Shown: positions 8,805 to 20,800 of the stretch, in pieces
Layout of the letters: every line of letters begins with the position of its first letter
Position numbering within the stretch: the stretch's first letter is position 1
Source: Diacronema lutheri
Taxonomy: Eukaryota > Haptophyta > Pavlovophyceae > Pavlovales > Pavlovaceae
Assembly (NCBI GenBank): GCA_019448385.1
Contig: JAGTXO010000003.1
Span: 1,054,001-1,118,000 of the forward strand
Length of the DNA stretch: 64,000 bases
Direction of reading: 5' to 3'
Program-made: the position numbers and the translations under genes
Notes under the pieces: generated by a model
Told to the model about the DNA's origin: nothing
Database searches by the model: none
The model's input: only the letters and a program-made list of their open reading frames with translations

Positions 8805-11770
8805 ATGCGCGCGAGCAACCGCTTCGAGCCGCTCTTGTTGGCCGAGGCGGACGTGCCCGCCACCGAGCCCGCCGCCGCCCAGCCCGCCGCCCAGCCCGCC
8901 GCCGAGCCCGCCGCCAAGCCAGCCGCTGCCAAGCCCACCGCCGAGCCCGCCGCCCAGTCCACGGCCCAGCCTCCCACCGTGCCTGACGCCAAGCCAGCCG
9001 ACCAGCCCGCCGTCAAATGCGCTGCCGCCAAGCGCGCTGACGACCGCATTGCTGCCGCTGAGGTAGGCGCCGTCGCCGCCACGCTTGCCGCCGCCACCGA
9101 GCCTGGCGGCGTTGCCGAGCTCGCCGCCGCCGCCGACGAGGGCTGCAGGGCGCGTGCCGACGCGCTCGCCAAGCGCGAGACCCGCCGCGCGCTCCACCGC
9201 GAGCAGCTTTTTCGCGAGGACAAGCGCGCGGCCGGCCGCCTGATCGAGCAGTGCGCGCTGGGCTCTGCGGACGATGCAGCGCGCGCGCGCGCCCTGCTCG
9301 AGCGCGTCAAGGCGCGTGGCCACGCGCTGCCTCCGCACCTGCTGCGGTCGCTGCGCGACCTCGCGTCGCCGCGGCTCGCGCTCGCCGCTGAGGCGGCGGG
9401 CGTGCTCGCCGCGTCCGAGATGGGCGAGGCGGACGCACCTGCGGAGGCGCGCGCGCTACTCATGCACGCCGAGGCCGTGGGCGCCCACCTGCCCGCGCAC
9501 ACAGAGCTCGCGCTGCGCCGCGCCTGCATCCCCACCGCCGAGCAGGCGGAGCTGCTCGCGACTGCGCGCGAGCTGCTCGCGCCGCGCGACCCCGAAGGCT
9601 CGGTGGCTCCGGCGGGCGCGCGTGCCGAGTGCGACGGCGCCGCGCTCGGCACTCGCGCGCGCGAGCTCCTCTCGCGACTCGACGAGGCGCACCTCGACGT
9701 GCAGCCCTGCATTGCGCGGCAACTGCGCCGGCTCGCCGCCACCGAGCCAGACGCAAGTTCGAGCGCTGCGCTCGCCGCCACGCCCGGCACCGCCGGTCGC
9801 GCGGCCGCCGAGCCGCGGCGCGCGTGGCGCCCGCGCGGGTGGCGTCTCGCGGTAGGCGCAAAGGGTGCGCGCGCGCGCGCGCGCGCCGCGGCTGCTCCGC
9901 TCGACACGGCGCCGCCCGCGGCGGCCGGCGCCGTCCCGCCGCTCGAGCCGCAGCCCGAGCGCCGTGCAGCCGACGCCGCGGCCGCCGCAGCGGCGCCGGC
10001 GGCCGGCGACGACGGCGTGGCACGCGCGCTCGCAGCCGCAGCGCGCGGCGACGGCCTCGACGGCGTCGATGGCGCCGACGACCTCGTTTGCGCGCCGTGC
10101 GACCGAGGCTGCGCGCACGCACGCGACGGCGGCTGCTGCGAGCCTGCCGCGCGCAGCTCGCCCGACCAGTGCCCGCGCGCACCGCCGCGGCGCGCACGGC
10201 GGGCGGCAAAGCGCGCGCGCGACCGGCTGCGGAGATCAATCGACAGGTCAGAGCGGGCTGTCGGCCGCCGATTGCGTGGCGGCGACGCGCGCCGCGAGCG
10301 CAAGCGCAGGTGCGCGACGGGCGGCCAGCACGCACCGCAGCCGCTCCGCCGCGCGAGTCGCAGCCCGCCGTCGCGCACCGATCGGCCCTCGGCCGAGCAT
10401 GCCGCCGAGCCTGCCGCCGAGCCCGACAGCCCCCACCGCCGCCCGTGTGCCGGTGCCGCCGTCGCCGTCGCCACTGTCCGGTGCGCCGTCGGCATCTTCG
10501 CGAGTGTCGTCGCCGCCTCTGCCGTCCGGGCCGCCATTGCTCCGGCCGCTCGCCCGTCTGCAGCCACCGCCTTTTGGCTCGTCGCCGTGTGCTCGGCCGC
10601 CGCATGGGCCGCCTTCGCCTCCGCCGCCCGCCCGACCGCCGCCTTGGCCGCGCCGCAGCCTGCCACGCAATCGTCGGCCGCCGAGCCCACCGCCGCCGCG
10701 CCAGCCCCCGCCCAGCCCGCCGCTGCCGAGCCAGCCGCTGCCCAGCCCGCCGCGGCCGAGCCCGCCGTGGCGCAGCGCGACGTCCAGTCCGCCGCCCCGG
10801 CGCTGCTCGCGTGGGCGGGCGACGCGGCTGCGCTCCGGCTGGCCGATGCCGCCGCGCGCGCCGGCATCCCGCAGGCAGAGGTGGACTGCATTGCGGGCGG
10901 CGACATGCTCGCCTCCACTGTGGACGCTTGCTGCGAGGTCGTGCTGCGCGTGCACGGGCAGGCCGGCGAAGGGCGCGTCTGCCACGTACCGCTTGCCGCT
11001 CAGCCCGCGGTGTTCCAGGACGGCGCCGAGCGCGCCGCGCTGCTGCACCGCCTGCACAGCGAGGCGACGACGCAGGCGGTCATCGGCATGTGGAGCCCGC
11101 CGGGCGGGCGCGGCGGTGCGGGCAGTGACGATGGCACGCCGCCCGCCTCCGGCCATTTCACCGCGTTGCGCCTCGTGCGCGTCGCGCGCGCGGGCGAGCA
11201 TCGCTACGACGCGGTGCTTGTCGACACGCTCGCGTCGCCGAGCAGGCAGGCGCTCAAGCGTGCCAGGTCGATAACCGCCACGCTGCACGCGGCGGGCCTC
11301 GACGTCTTGCCCGTGCGCCGCGCGCGGCTGCTCGACAACGCGGCGCAGCGTGGCGCGACGTGCGGCCTCGCCGTGGTGGGCGCGCTCAACGACGCCGCGC
11401 TCGCTGCGGCGGGCGGTGCATCCGCGCCGCGCACGTTCAGCGTGGCGGACATGTACGCTGTTGGCGAGCACCTCCGCGTCGCGTTGACTGGCGCGGTCAG
11501 CGGGCGTGCGCCGAGCGGCGCCTGCGCCGGGGCGGGCGCGGTGCGCGGCGGGGGCAGCCGCGATCGCGCTGCCGAAGCGCCGCGGCAGACGCGCGGCGCC
11601 AAGGCCGCCGCAGACGCCGCCGCCGCTGCCGCCGTTCCGCCGCCGCCGCCACCTCCGCCGCCCGCGCTGGGCGCCGCCGCCGCCACCACCACCGCCGCTG
11701 CCGCTGCTGCCGCCGCCGTGGCCGCGCCGCCACCGCCGCCACCGCCGCCGCGTGCCGGCGACGAGGGCGA

Positions 11771-11818
<48 letters not shown>

Positions 11819-14800
11819 GCGCACGTTCTTGAAGCTCGCGCCCAGGGCGCGCGCGGCCGCCTCGGCGCGCGAGGCGTTGCGCGCCGCGTGTGCGCGCGCG
11901 GACGCGGCGGCGTCGTCACACGCGTCGGCGCCGCACGCGCCCGCCGATGCGCGCCGCCGGCGGCGCGCGGGCGCAGGCGAGCTGGCGCTCGCGGCTGCGC
12001 GCGCGCTCGCCTCGACGGAGCACGGCGATTTGACGGACGACGCGCTCGAGGCCGCCGTCGAGCAGGAGCTGGGCGACGAGCGCGGCCAACTGCTGCTGTG
12101 CACGCGGGGCGCAGCGGCGCAAAGGCCCGCGCTTTGCCGGCTCCTGAAGCACGCGTGCGCGTCGGCGCGCGCGGCGAAGCGCGCGCAATTCACGGTGTTC
12201 GTCGTGCGCGCGGCCACGCGCGGCGAGCGGGGGGGCGCCGCCGCGAGGCGCGTGGACTCGGTGGTCGAGCTGTCGTGCGCGCTGCACGAGAAGGCGGGCG
12301 CGCTCGGCGGCCTCCAGAGCGTCTGTGTGCGTGGCTTTGCCCTCGAGCGCCGCCGGACACTCGACGCTGGCGCCGAGGCCGGCGCGTCCGCCATCGGCCA
12401 GGACGAGCAGGTCGAGGCAGAGGCGGGCGAGGCGTGCGTCGCCGGCGTGACGATGGCCAAGCAGCTGCGTCAGTTTGCCGAGCAAGCTGCCCGCGACGAC
12501 GTGCTCTTCCGCGTCGCCGTGTCCGAGGCCGACGCCCACGCCCGGCTGGCGCGCGTTGCGGGTGACGATGTCGGCGCGTACAGCGTCGTGCTCGCAGTCG
12601 CCGGGCTCGTCTGGCTGGCCAAGGCCGACGAGGTTGCGCCGGCGGCCGCCCAGTCCGCCGCCGCGCCGCCCGCCGCCCCGCCTGCTGCCGCCACGTCCGC
12701 CGACGCCGAGCGCGACGCCTCGCCTTCCGACCGCCTGCGCGCGCTGACGCTCGCCGTGCGAGTCGCGCTCGCGCGCGGCGTGCTGCGCCACCTCCTCGCC
12801 GACGCGTCGCCGGGCGCGTCCGCGACCGCTGGCGGTAGTTGCGCGACGCCCGTCGACGCGGCCGCGTCCGACGCCGCGCCGCCCGCCACGGGCGTCGTGA
12901 CGAGTGGCGTTGCGGCGGGCGCTGTGGCGGCCGCACCGGCTGCTGCGGGCGGTGCGATGGCGGGTGCATCGCCCATCACGCGGCCGGCGAAGCGCGCGCG
13001 GCGCACGCTCACCGCCGCTCCAGCCGCCTCGGCCGTTGCGGCCGCTGGAGGCGCACGCGCGGGCGCACGCGGCGCGGCCGGCGCGCCTCGCGCGCGCGCC
13101 GCGCGCGCGCCGGCCGAGTACGTCTGGCTTGCCATCGCGCGCCGGATGCTGGCGGCGCGACACGCGGCGGCCGCGGGCGGCGACTTTGTCGCGTCGTGCG
13201 TCGCCGCGATGCAGGCCGAGTACGGCGACGGCTGTGCCGTCGTCGTCGGCGACGCGCCTGGTGACGCCTTGGTCGAGGCTGCGGCGGCGGCGCTGCTCGA
13301 GGGCAAGCACGCGGCGGTGAGCCTCGGCTGCGTCGACCGGCCGGCGGTGCTCGTCGTGCAGCGCGCCGTGGACGCGCCCACGTCGCGCGTGCACGGGTGG
13401 TGCGCGCACGCGGCGGGCGCCGCCGAGTTTGACGAGGGCGCCGCGCACGGCGTGTTCAACGCGATCGTCGAGCGCGCGTGGGCGCTGCGTCCGGACCCGG
13501 CCGACGGCAGCCCGCCGCCCACGCGCACGTGGGAGGTCGAGCGCATCGCTGACGACGCGCCCGACCAGGCGGGCGTGGCCGCGCTGCGCGTGCTCTACGC
13601 GCTCGTCGCGGCGCACGGCCGCTACCGCTCGGCCGCCGCGCTCTCTGGCGCGCTCGCGCAGCTGCACGCGCCCGACGCCGCCGGCGCGCGCGCGGAGGTC
13701 GTCGCGGCGGCGTGCGCGGTGCCGCCCGGCGCGCGGCCGGGCGCCGCGCCGGCGGCCGCGCGGGACGACGCGAGGGAGCGCGCATGGGAGGGCGCTCGGA
13801 TCGCCGCGCTCGCCGTCGGCGCGGACGCTGCGCGCAGGCGTGTCGCGCCCGTGCGCGCGCTCGTCGACGCGCTCGGCACGCCACCGACCTCGGCGATCAC
13901 GGGCGGGCCGGCGGTGCGGCTCGCGGGCGCGGGCGACGGCGGCCACGGTGCACGGTGGGTGGGCGGGCAGGCGGCGACGCCCGCCGAGCAGCTGCCGAGG
14001 GAGCTGCTGCGCGCCTACCACGAGGCGGTGCTGTGCGTCACGCCCGGCAGCCTCCAGCTCGACTCGGCGGCGCTCGACGCGGTCACGCGGCCGCGCGAAA
14101 ACGACACGCTGGAAGGCCTCCTCGCGCGCGTCAGCTGGCAGTGCGGCGCGAGGGCGAGCACGTGCGCCATGCTCGCCACGTTTTCCGAGCAGGCGGGCAC
14201 CGGCTCGCGCGTCGCGCTCAAGGCCCTCCGCACGAGCTCCGACCTGGCCGGGCTGACGGCGGCTGCGGTCGGGCAGCAGGCGCCGCAGACGCCGCCGCCG
14301 CCGCTGCTCGTGATGCTCGGCCGCTGCCCCAGCCCGCTCGTCGGCGGCGGCCTCTTCCCGCCCGACCGCGCGACGGGCGAGCCGGCGGTGCACGCGGCGA
14401 CGTCCGAGCTCGCCGTCGAGCTGCTGCGCGACGCGCGCGCGCTGGCCGGCACGGACGGGCGGCTCGTCGTGCTGTGCCTCGAGGCGTCCAACCCGCTCTG
14501 GTTCTGCCCCAAGGTGCGCGAGCTCGAGCTGCCGCGGACGCGGTCGGACGGCGTGCGCGCGTCCGGCTGCACCTGCCCTGCGACGTGCAGCGATGCGCGC
14601 GGCGCGGCGGGTGGCGCTGCCCGCGGCGCATCGACGCGGCCGGCGGCGCGCGCGATCAACAAGGCGGTGCTCGACCACTTCGTCGCGCTTTTCGGCCGCG
14701 AGGGCTTCGCGACCTTTGAGTTTGCGGGCGGCGGCGAGGCGAGCTGGCTGTGCGACAGCGCGGCCGGCACGACGACCGTCGCGGCGTGCGCGTCGCTCCC

Positions 14801-17800
14801 GCCGCGCATGGGCGATGGGCAGCTGGCCATCCGGCGGCACACGCTCGGCACGGGCGCCGGCGCGCCGGCGCACGCCGTCGTCTCGCTCCGCGTCGCGCAC
14901 GTGAGCCACGCCATCCGCCGCGCGGCGGACGACGGCGGCGCGCGCGCCGAGCGGATGGCGCGCGCCGCGCGCGCGTTTTGCGATGTGGCGGCCGCGCTGC
15001 GCGTCGACGCGATCCTGGCGGAGGTGCCCGAGGACCGCCCGACGGGCACGCCCTTCCTTGGCGGGCTGCTCGAGTTTTGGAACAAACGCCACGGGAGCTG
15101 GACGGCGCCAGCCACGCTCGCGCTCGGAGACGTGCGCGAGGTGGCCAAGCGGACGGCCGACGCAGCGGCCGGCCGAGCGGACGAGGCCCCTGCGGCTGGC
15201 CGTCCGCAGGTCGCGGCGCGCGCGTGCGCTGGCGCGATTGGCGGCGGCGCGGGCGCGGCGGGCGCCTCGGACGCTGCGCCCCGTGCACTGGCGGGCGCGT
15301 CGGGTGCGCGCACGGACGGCGGCCCTGCCGACGCACCGCGCCAGCTGGAGAGCCGCTACGGCGAGGCGAGCAAGCTCGACCTACCCCAAGATTCCACTAC
15401 GGGCTGCGTCCTCGACGCTCGCGAGGCCCAGGACCGCGCGCGCGTGCCTGCTGCGCCCGACGGCACAGCGCTGCGCCGCGTGCTCGACGCCGTCGGCGCG
15501 GGCGCGCCCGCGCAGCGCAGCCCGCGCTGGCACGACGAGCGATGGGAGGAGGTCACGGGCAGCAAGGTTGGCGACGTCGTGAACGACAACGCCGGCGTCG
15601 CGCACGAGACGCTCACCGACGAGTACGTGCACCGGCGGCGGCGCGAGGTGCGGACCAAGGCGACGACCGCGGGCATCCTCGGCGAGGCCGTCGCGCTGCG
15701 CAAGCTGGCGGCCGCGTACGGCATCACCGTCGTGTGCAACCTGCCGATGGTGCGTGCGGACCCGCACGACAAGAGCGCGCCGTTCGCCTTCTCGCCGGAC
15801 GGGCTCGCCATCCTCCCCGAAGACAACGAGCAGGTCCTCGTCGAGGTGAAGACGCTCACCAAGGCGGACGCCACGGCGCACGAGGACGGGCCGCCGCAGC
15901 CGCACCGCGATCAGCTGCAGCTCGGCATGCACGTCCTCGGCGTGCGCAAAGCGCTCTACGTGCAGTACCTCAGGCACGAGGACCGGATCGTCGTGCACGT
16001 CGTGACGCGCGGCGCCGGCTGGCTTGCATTCGCGCAGCCGAGGGTGCAGGCCTTCTGGGCGCGCGTCGTCGAGCGGCGCGCGCGGCTCGAGCGCGCGCGC
16101 GCCGACCACCCGGCTGCGAGCCGGCGGCACCGGCGGCAGCAGACGCCGGCCGGGCCGCCGCTCGTGCTCGCGCTGGACGGGCGCATCCCCGCCGCGCGCG
16201 CCGCCGCGCTGCACGCCGTCGCGCACGGCACCGCGAGCGCGGCGGCGGTGGCGGCGACGGCGGCGACGGGCGACGCGACGGCGTTGCAAGACGCGATCGC
16301 GGCGCTGCGCGCGCCCGTCGGCAATGCGGCGATCGCCAGCGCAGCGCGTGCGGAGCGCGCGGCCGTCGAGCGGGCGATCGCGTACCTCGGGCAGCCGGCG
16401 GGCGACGCCGCCGCCCGCGGCACGGCCGAGGCGGCCGAGGAGGAGAGGACGGTCGACGCCGACATCTGCGCGTTGCTGCACCAGCTCGGCGCGAGCGTGG
16501 CGCACGTGCACGTCGAGGACGCGGATTGCGTCACGCGTGAGCACTGGGGCGAGGCGGTGCTCGCTGCAGCGGGCGACCCGTCGAGCGCCCCCGCCATTTC
16601 GAGCGTCATCGTCGCGCACATCGTGCGCCTCGCCGGCTTTGGCGTCGAGCTCCCGCAGTCGATTCGCGTCGCCCCCAGCACGGCCGACTGGCACGAGGGC
16701 TGGCTCGACGTGCAGTGCGTGCTGCTGCGCACGCGCCGGCGCGGGCGGCGCGACGACGACTTTGTGGCCGTCGTCAGGCGCGGTGGGCGCTGGTTTGCGT
16801 GCGAGCCCGGCCGCGCGCGGCGGCTGCAGTGGCGGTCGGTCCTGCGCCGCGCGCGCGGCGGCGTCGACGGGACCGGCGAGGAGGCGTTCGCGGTCGTCTA
16901 CGTGCGGCGCGGCGACGCGGCCGGCGACGCGGCTGGCGACGCGCAGGCCGAACGGGCGCGCGGCGGGCGCGCGCGCAGGCGCACGCGCGGCGGCACGCGC
17001 AAGCGCAAGCGCGGCGCCTCCGCCGGGCTCGAGGCGGCCGCGCCCGCCGGCGCGCCGGCTGCCGCGCCCGCCGGCGCGCCGGCGGGCGCTGCTCACCGCC
17101 CGCCCGCCATGCGCGCGACGGTCGCCGCGCGCACCACGCGCTCTGTGACCGACGCGCGGCACTCGGCGCCTGCCGCCACGGTTGCACCTGTCTTCGACTG
17201 GCGCGCCGGCCGCCCGCCCCCCGCCGCTCGAGCCCGCCACCCGCGGCCGCGTGGGCGCGCGCCACCGGGCAAGGCCTGGGACAGCGTCTCGGGTGCGTGG
17301 GCGGACAAGCCGACTGGTGCTGCCGTCGCCGGCGCGCCGCCGCCGCTGCCGCCCGCCGCCGCGCCGCCGCCCACCGCCGCGCCGCCGCCCGCCGCCGCGC
17401 CGCCGCCCGCCGTCGCGCCGCCGCCCGCCGCCGCGCCGCCGCCGCCGCCGCCACCGGCGGCGCTCAACCGCTGGCAGCACGTCGGCGCGGGCGGCAGCGC
17501 GGCGGGCCGGCGGCTCGCGGCCATCGCACGGCGGCAGCGCGGCGTGCGCGCGCCGCCGCCCGCCGCGCGCTTCCTCGCCACGCTGCCGCCACCGCCACGC
17601 GACGGCCTCGCGCGCACGAGCAAGCAGGCGCGCGCGAGGCGCAACGCGGACGGACGGCCGGCGCACGCGCGCGCGGCCAACGCGCGCGCCTTCTACCGCG
17701 GCGTGGAGCTCGGCGTGCACGCGACGCGCGCCATCGTCGACGCGCGCCACGCCGACCTGCCGCAGGCCGTCTTCGTGGCGGAGGCGCGGGCGATCGTCGC

Positions 17801-20800
17801 GCGCTCCGCCGGCGGCGGCGCGCTGCTCGCGCCGGACGACGTGCGCGACCTGTGCGACGCGCAGACGGACGCCGATCGCGCTGCGATCTGGGCGTCGGTG
17901 GGCGCGCACGAGGCGACGCGCATCTTCGCGCTCGTCACGCGCAACGCGAGCTTGGCGGGCGCGGCGCTGCTCGTGCTGCACACGCCGGCGGGCGCGCCGG
18001 CGCGCGCGCTCGGGCTCGTGGCGACGCGCTCGCGCGCGCCGTCGACGGGCGCGCCGCGCGACGCGCACAGGGCGCTGGTGCAGCGGTTGGACGTGCTGAT
18101 GGACGCGATCGTCGCGGCGCGAGGCGCGTCGCCGCTCGAGCTCGAGCTCGCGCTCGCGCCCGAGCCGCAGAGCGCGTGCAACGCGCGTGCGGCCGCGCTG
18201 CTCTGCCTGCAGGCCGTCGCGGACGCGAGCGGCCGTCCCGCCGCTGAGGACGCGCTGGCCGCGCTCGACGACGCGCGCGGCATCGACCGGCACTGCCACG
18301 CCGTCCGGCAGCAGATCGAGGCGAAGCTCGCGTGGCGGCGCGCCGACGGCGCCGTCGGCGTTGACGGCGCCGACGGCGCGCCCGCGCTCGCGCCTGCCGC
18401 CGCACCGCCGGCGTGCGCGCCGGCGCACGCTGCCGGCGAGGCGGCGGTCGACCAGGCGATCGTCACGCGGGTGCGCGACGCGCTGCGCGCGTGGGCGACG
18501 ACTGGCACCGCGCCCAGCGCGGCGGTGCTCGACGACGCCTGCGCCGCGTACACGGCGCGCGCACGCGCGCGCAAGGACGCGCGCACGGCGCTGGGCCCGA
18601 CGCGCGCGGCCGAGCTGCTCGCCGCGGCCGCGCGCGGCGGAGCCGACGGGGCGGATGCCGCGCGCGCGCTGCTCGGCGGCACGCCGCGCCTGCTCGTCGT
18701 GCTCCTCTGCGTGCCCGTCGCCGCGCCGTCCGGCGAGCCGCCGCGCCCGGTCGGGCTGCTCGTCGCCGACCGGCCGACGGACGACTCGCGCCCGGCCGCG
18801 CTCGTGCGCTACGACTTTGCGCCGCTCGACGCGGACGTGGCCGTCGCGGTCGGCGCGCATGCCGTCGCGCTGGCCAGTGCGATCTGGCCGCTGCTCGCGG
18901 CCGAGGGGGAGCCGCGGCCATCGCCCGTCGTGCGCTCGCAGCCGCGCGGCGGCGACGATGGCGCGCGTGCGCTCGCAACGTTCGCGTGCCTCGACGCGCT
19001 GATGACCGCCAGCGTCGGCGCGCACGGCCTCGCGGGCGGCGCGGGCATGCTGCCCGCGCTGGTCGCGCGAGGCGCCGCGGCCGCCCAGCGCGAGCGGCAG
19101 CTGCGCGCGGCCGCCGAGAGGCTGGGCGGCACGGTCGCTGGGTGGCCGGACACGGGCGCGAGCGCGGCGGGCGCGAGCGTCGACGAGGAGGCGCGCACGT
19201 ACGAGGTCGAGGCGGTCGTCGACGAGCGCCGCAAGGCGGGCAAGAAGGTGACGTTCCAGTTCCGGATCAGGTGGCGGGGCTACGACGAGAGCGCCGACAC
19301 GTGGGAGCCTGAGGCCAACGTGAGCAGCGACCTCGTCGCCCAGTTCCGCAAGACGCGCGACGAGCAGAAGCGGCGCGCGGGCGTATCGGGCAGCGGCAGC
19401 GGCGGCGCGGGCGCGGCGTCGGCATTGGCGTCGGCGCCGCTTCGCGCGCACGGCGAGTCGGGCGCCGCGGGCAAGCGCGCCGCGGCGGGTGCCGCCGCGA
19501 GCGCGCGCGACGCCGCGGGCGCGCGCGCGCCGAGCGTTCTCCGCGCGCGCGGCGTCGAGCGCGCGCGCGTGGACGAGCCCGCTGCGCCGAGCGCGCGCGC
19601 CGCCGGCGGCGCGACGGCGCGCACGCGCGGCAGCGTGCTCCCGGGCTTCGTGGTCAAGCGCTCGACGCTCAACGCGGGGCCGCAGGCGGTGACGGCGCAG
19701 CCCGGTGCGCGGAAGGAGCTGCGGCGCATCGCGGCGGCCGTGCACAGGCTCACGACACAGGCGTACCGCGTCATCAACAAGGTGGTGCGCGACGAGGCTG
19801 CGGTGGCGAGCGCGCAGGCCGTCGGCGCGGCGTCGGGCGGCCCGTCGACCAGCGTGCACACGTCGACCACGATGGACAAGGGAACCGTCCGTGCGATCTT
19901 CTCGGCGATCGGCTGGCACAAGGACGAGAGCACGTACGGTGCAGCGCCCCGAGGCAAGCCCGCCGAGCAAGCCGCCGCGCAGACCAAGGCGGCGACGGCG
20001 CGCGCCGTCGGCGAGATGGCCGAGGGCGTCCAGCCCGTCTGCGCGGTGGGCCTCACGGAGATCCTCGAGGCGGAGGCGACGCAGGTGTCCACCGCGTGCC
20101 TGATGCATCCATCGCGCGTCGTGAACGGGCTGCTCCGCGACGTCGTCCGCGCGGCAGTCGAGCGCGACGAGGCGCTCGTCGCGCTGCCCGAGATGCAGCG
20201 AAACGCGCGCGTGCGCGAGCTGTGCGAGCGGCTGCTGCGCGGCGACGTGGAGGGCGCGCGCGTCGGCTGCCCCGCCGCGCTCGACCGCCACCTGCCCGAC
20301 ATGGTCCTCCACAAGATCGACTACAAGTGCACGCCCACGAAAAGGTGGAACTACGACCGGCACACGACGCGCTACTTCCTCGTGCAGATCCGCACCCTGC
20401 AGCACGTGGCCGAGGGGCAGGCGCTGCTCTGCCGGCTCGCGCACATCCACACGCAGCTGACCGGACGGCCGCCGCGGTACAATGTGGCGCCGCTGCGCAC
20501 GCACAATGTGCGCGCGAGGCGTGGCTGCCGCTGCCGCCGCCGAGCGCCCAAGCGCGCGCGCCGCCGCCGTGCGCGCCGCCCCGCGGCCAGGTTGGTCACG
20601 CGCCCGCGCGCTCGCGCGCCGCGCGCTGCGCGCAGGTGCCGCGCAACGTGCGCCTCGCCGCGAGCGCCATCTGGGTGACGCTTTCGGATGACGAGCGCAA
20701 GGAGCTGCGCGCGCGGCTCAAGGCGCTGGACCTGCGCGACCACGATGGCGAGCCGATCAAGTGGACCGCTCAAGGCGGCTCGTTTGTCCCGCCAATGTCC

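Noticed and set aside
8432-20504. Very long minus-strand open frames (828, 1,058 and 1,707 codons) opposite the giant gene
   Set aside because: They have no recognisable motifs, are dominated by Arg/Ala/Gly, and mirror the domain-bearing plus strand. They are shadows caused by the base composition.
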